Source: Symbiodinium natans (Eukaryota > Sar > Dinophyceae > Suessiales > Symbiodiniaceae). Taken from it: a stretch of 14,039 nt of DNA. The stretch spans positions 188,001 through 202,039 of the forward strand of contig CAJNDS010001591.1 in assembly GCA_905221605.1 (NCBI GenBank). Reading direction: 5' to 3'. The translations under genes were made by a program, and so were the position numbers. This document shows positions 13,850-14,039 of the stretch, one piece after another; position 1 is the first letter of the stretch; every line of letters starts with the position of its first letter. Below the pieces are notes generated by a model, which was not told the origin of the DNA, made no database searches, and worked only from the letters and a program-made list of their open reading frames with translations.

Positions 13850-14039
13850 CAAAGTTCTCAACATTTCAATACGAACGCAAACTTTCCTTGATCAGCAACG
13901 CGGGCTTTCCCATTGCCTTGATGGATCGAAATAAGAACTCATCAATCTTAATGCTCTTGGCTATGAAGACGAGCATCTACCTTCTTTCGAAATCCAAAAG
14001 GGGATGAGAACCACATGAAATGTATGGATATGCTATGTA
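13850..14039. other. No recognisable feature to window end
   Basis: Moderately AT-rich sequence without repeats or a convincing open frame on either strand. Confidence 0.5.

Overview
This looks like eukaryotic nuclear DNA, most likely from a dinoflagellate (Symbiodinium/Polarella/Prorocentrum-like). That assignment is an inference from four signs. (1) Plant-type telomere words (TTTAGGG/CCCTAAA) are scattered through the window in both orientations. (2) There are near-matches to the dinoflagellate spliced-leader sequence. (3) One exon, on the minus strand near 10.7 kb, resembles a TIR-like domain that I recall as common in dinoflagellate proteins. (4) The DNA is gene-poor and rich in minisatellites and homopolymers. 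Chromerids and some green algae share the telomere word and cannot be excluded. There is no bacterial operon structure, no recognisable rRNA or complete tRNA gene, and no CRISPR array.

Layout. 1-3755: an array of about 1.21-kb units. It has a partial copy, a full copy, an internally deleted copy, a coding-like acidic spacer with a frame break (1807-2282), one full copy standing alone whose ends are permuted relative to an SL-like boundary, and a degenerate remnant. 3756-4673: no recognisable gene. 4674-4985: two telomere-like arrays in divergent orientation. 4986-7555: mostly featureless, with short telomeric words, a 27-bp duplication and a 30-base C run. 7556-8424: stacked low-complexity blocks (C-rich 38-bp repeat, 96-bp GC-rich repeat, TG-rich minisatellite, polypurine tract). 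8425-10490: telomere-like patches, a weak exon-like frame (9327-9635) and a 16-bp perfect inverted repeat around a telomeric patch. 10523-11290, minus strand: the best protein-coding evidence, a coiled-coil-like terminal frame followed by a TIR-like domain exon. 11838-13112: a G/T-rich block and a diverged repeat family, flanked by a 24/25-bp minisatellite present in opposite orientations on the two sides. 13113-14039: calmer sequence with two overlapping open frames and a 39-bp in-frame duplication.

No complete, confidently named gene is present. Most long open frames are by-products of GC-rich or repeated DNA. The TIR-like exon is the only segment to which I would assign a domain, and its role (signalling, NAD-related or other) cannot be read from this window.
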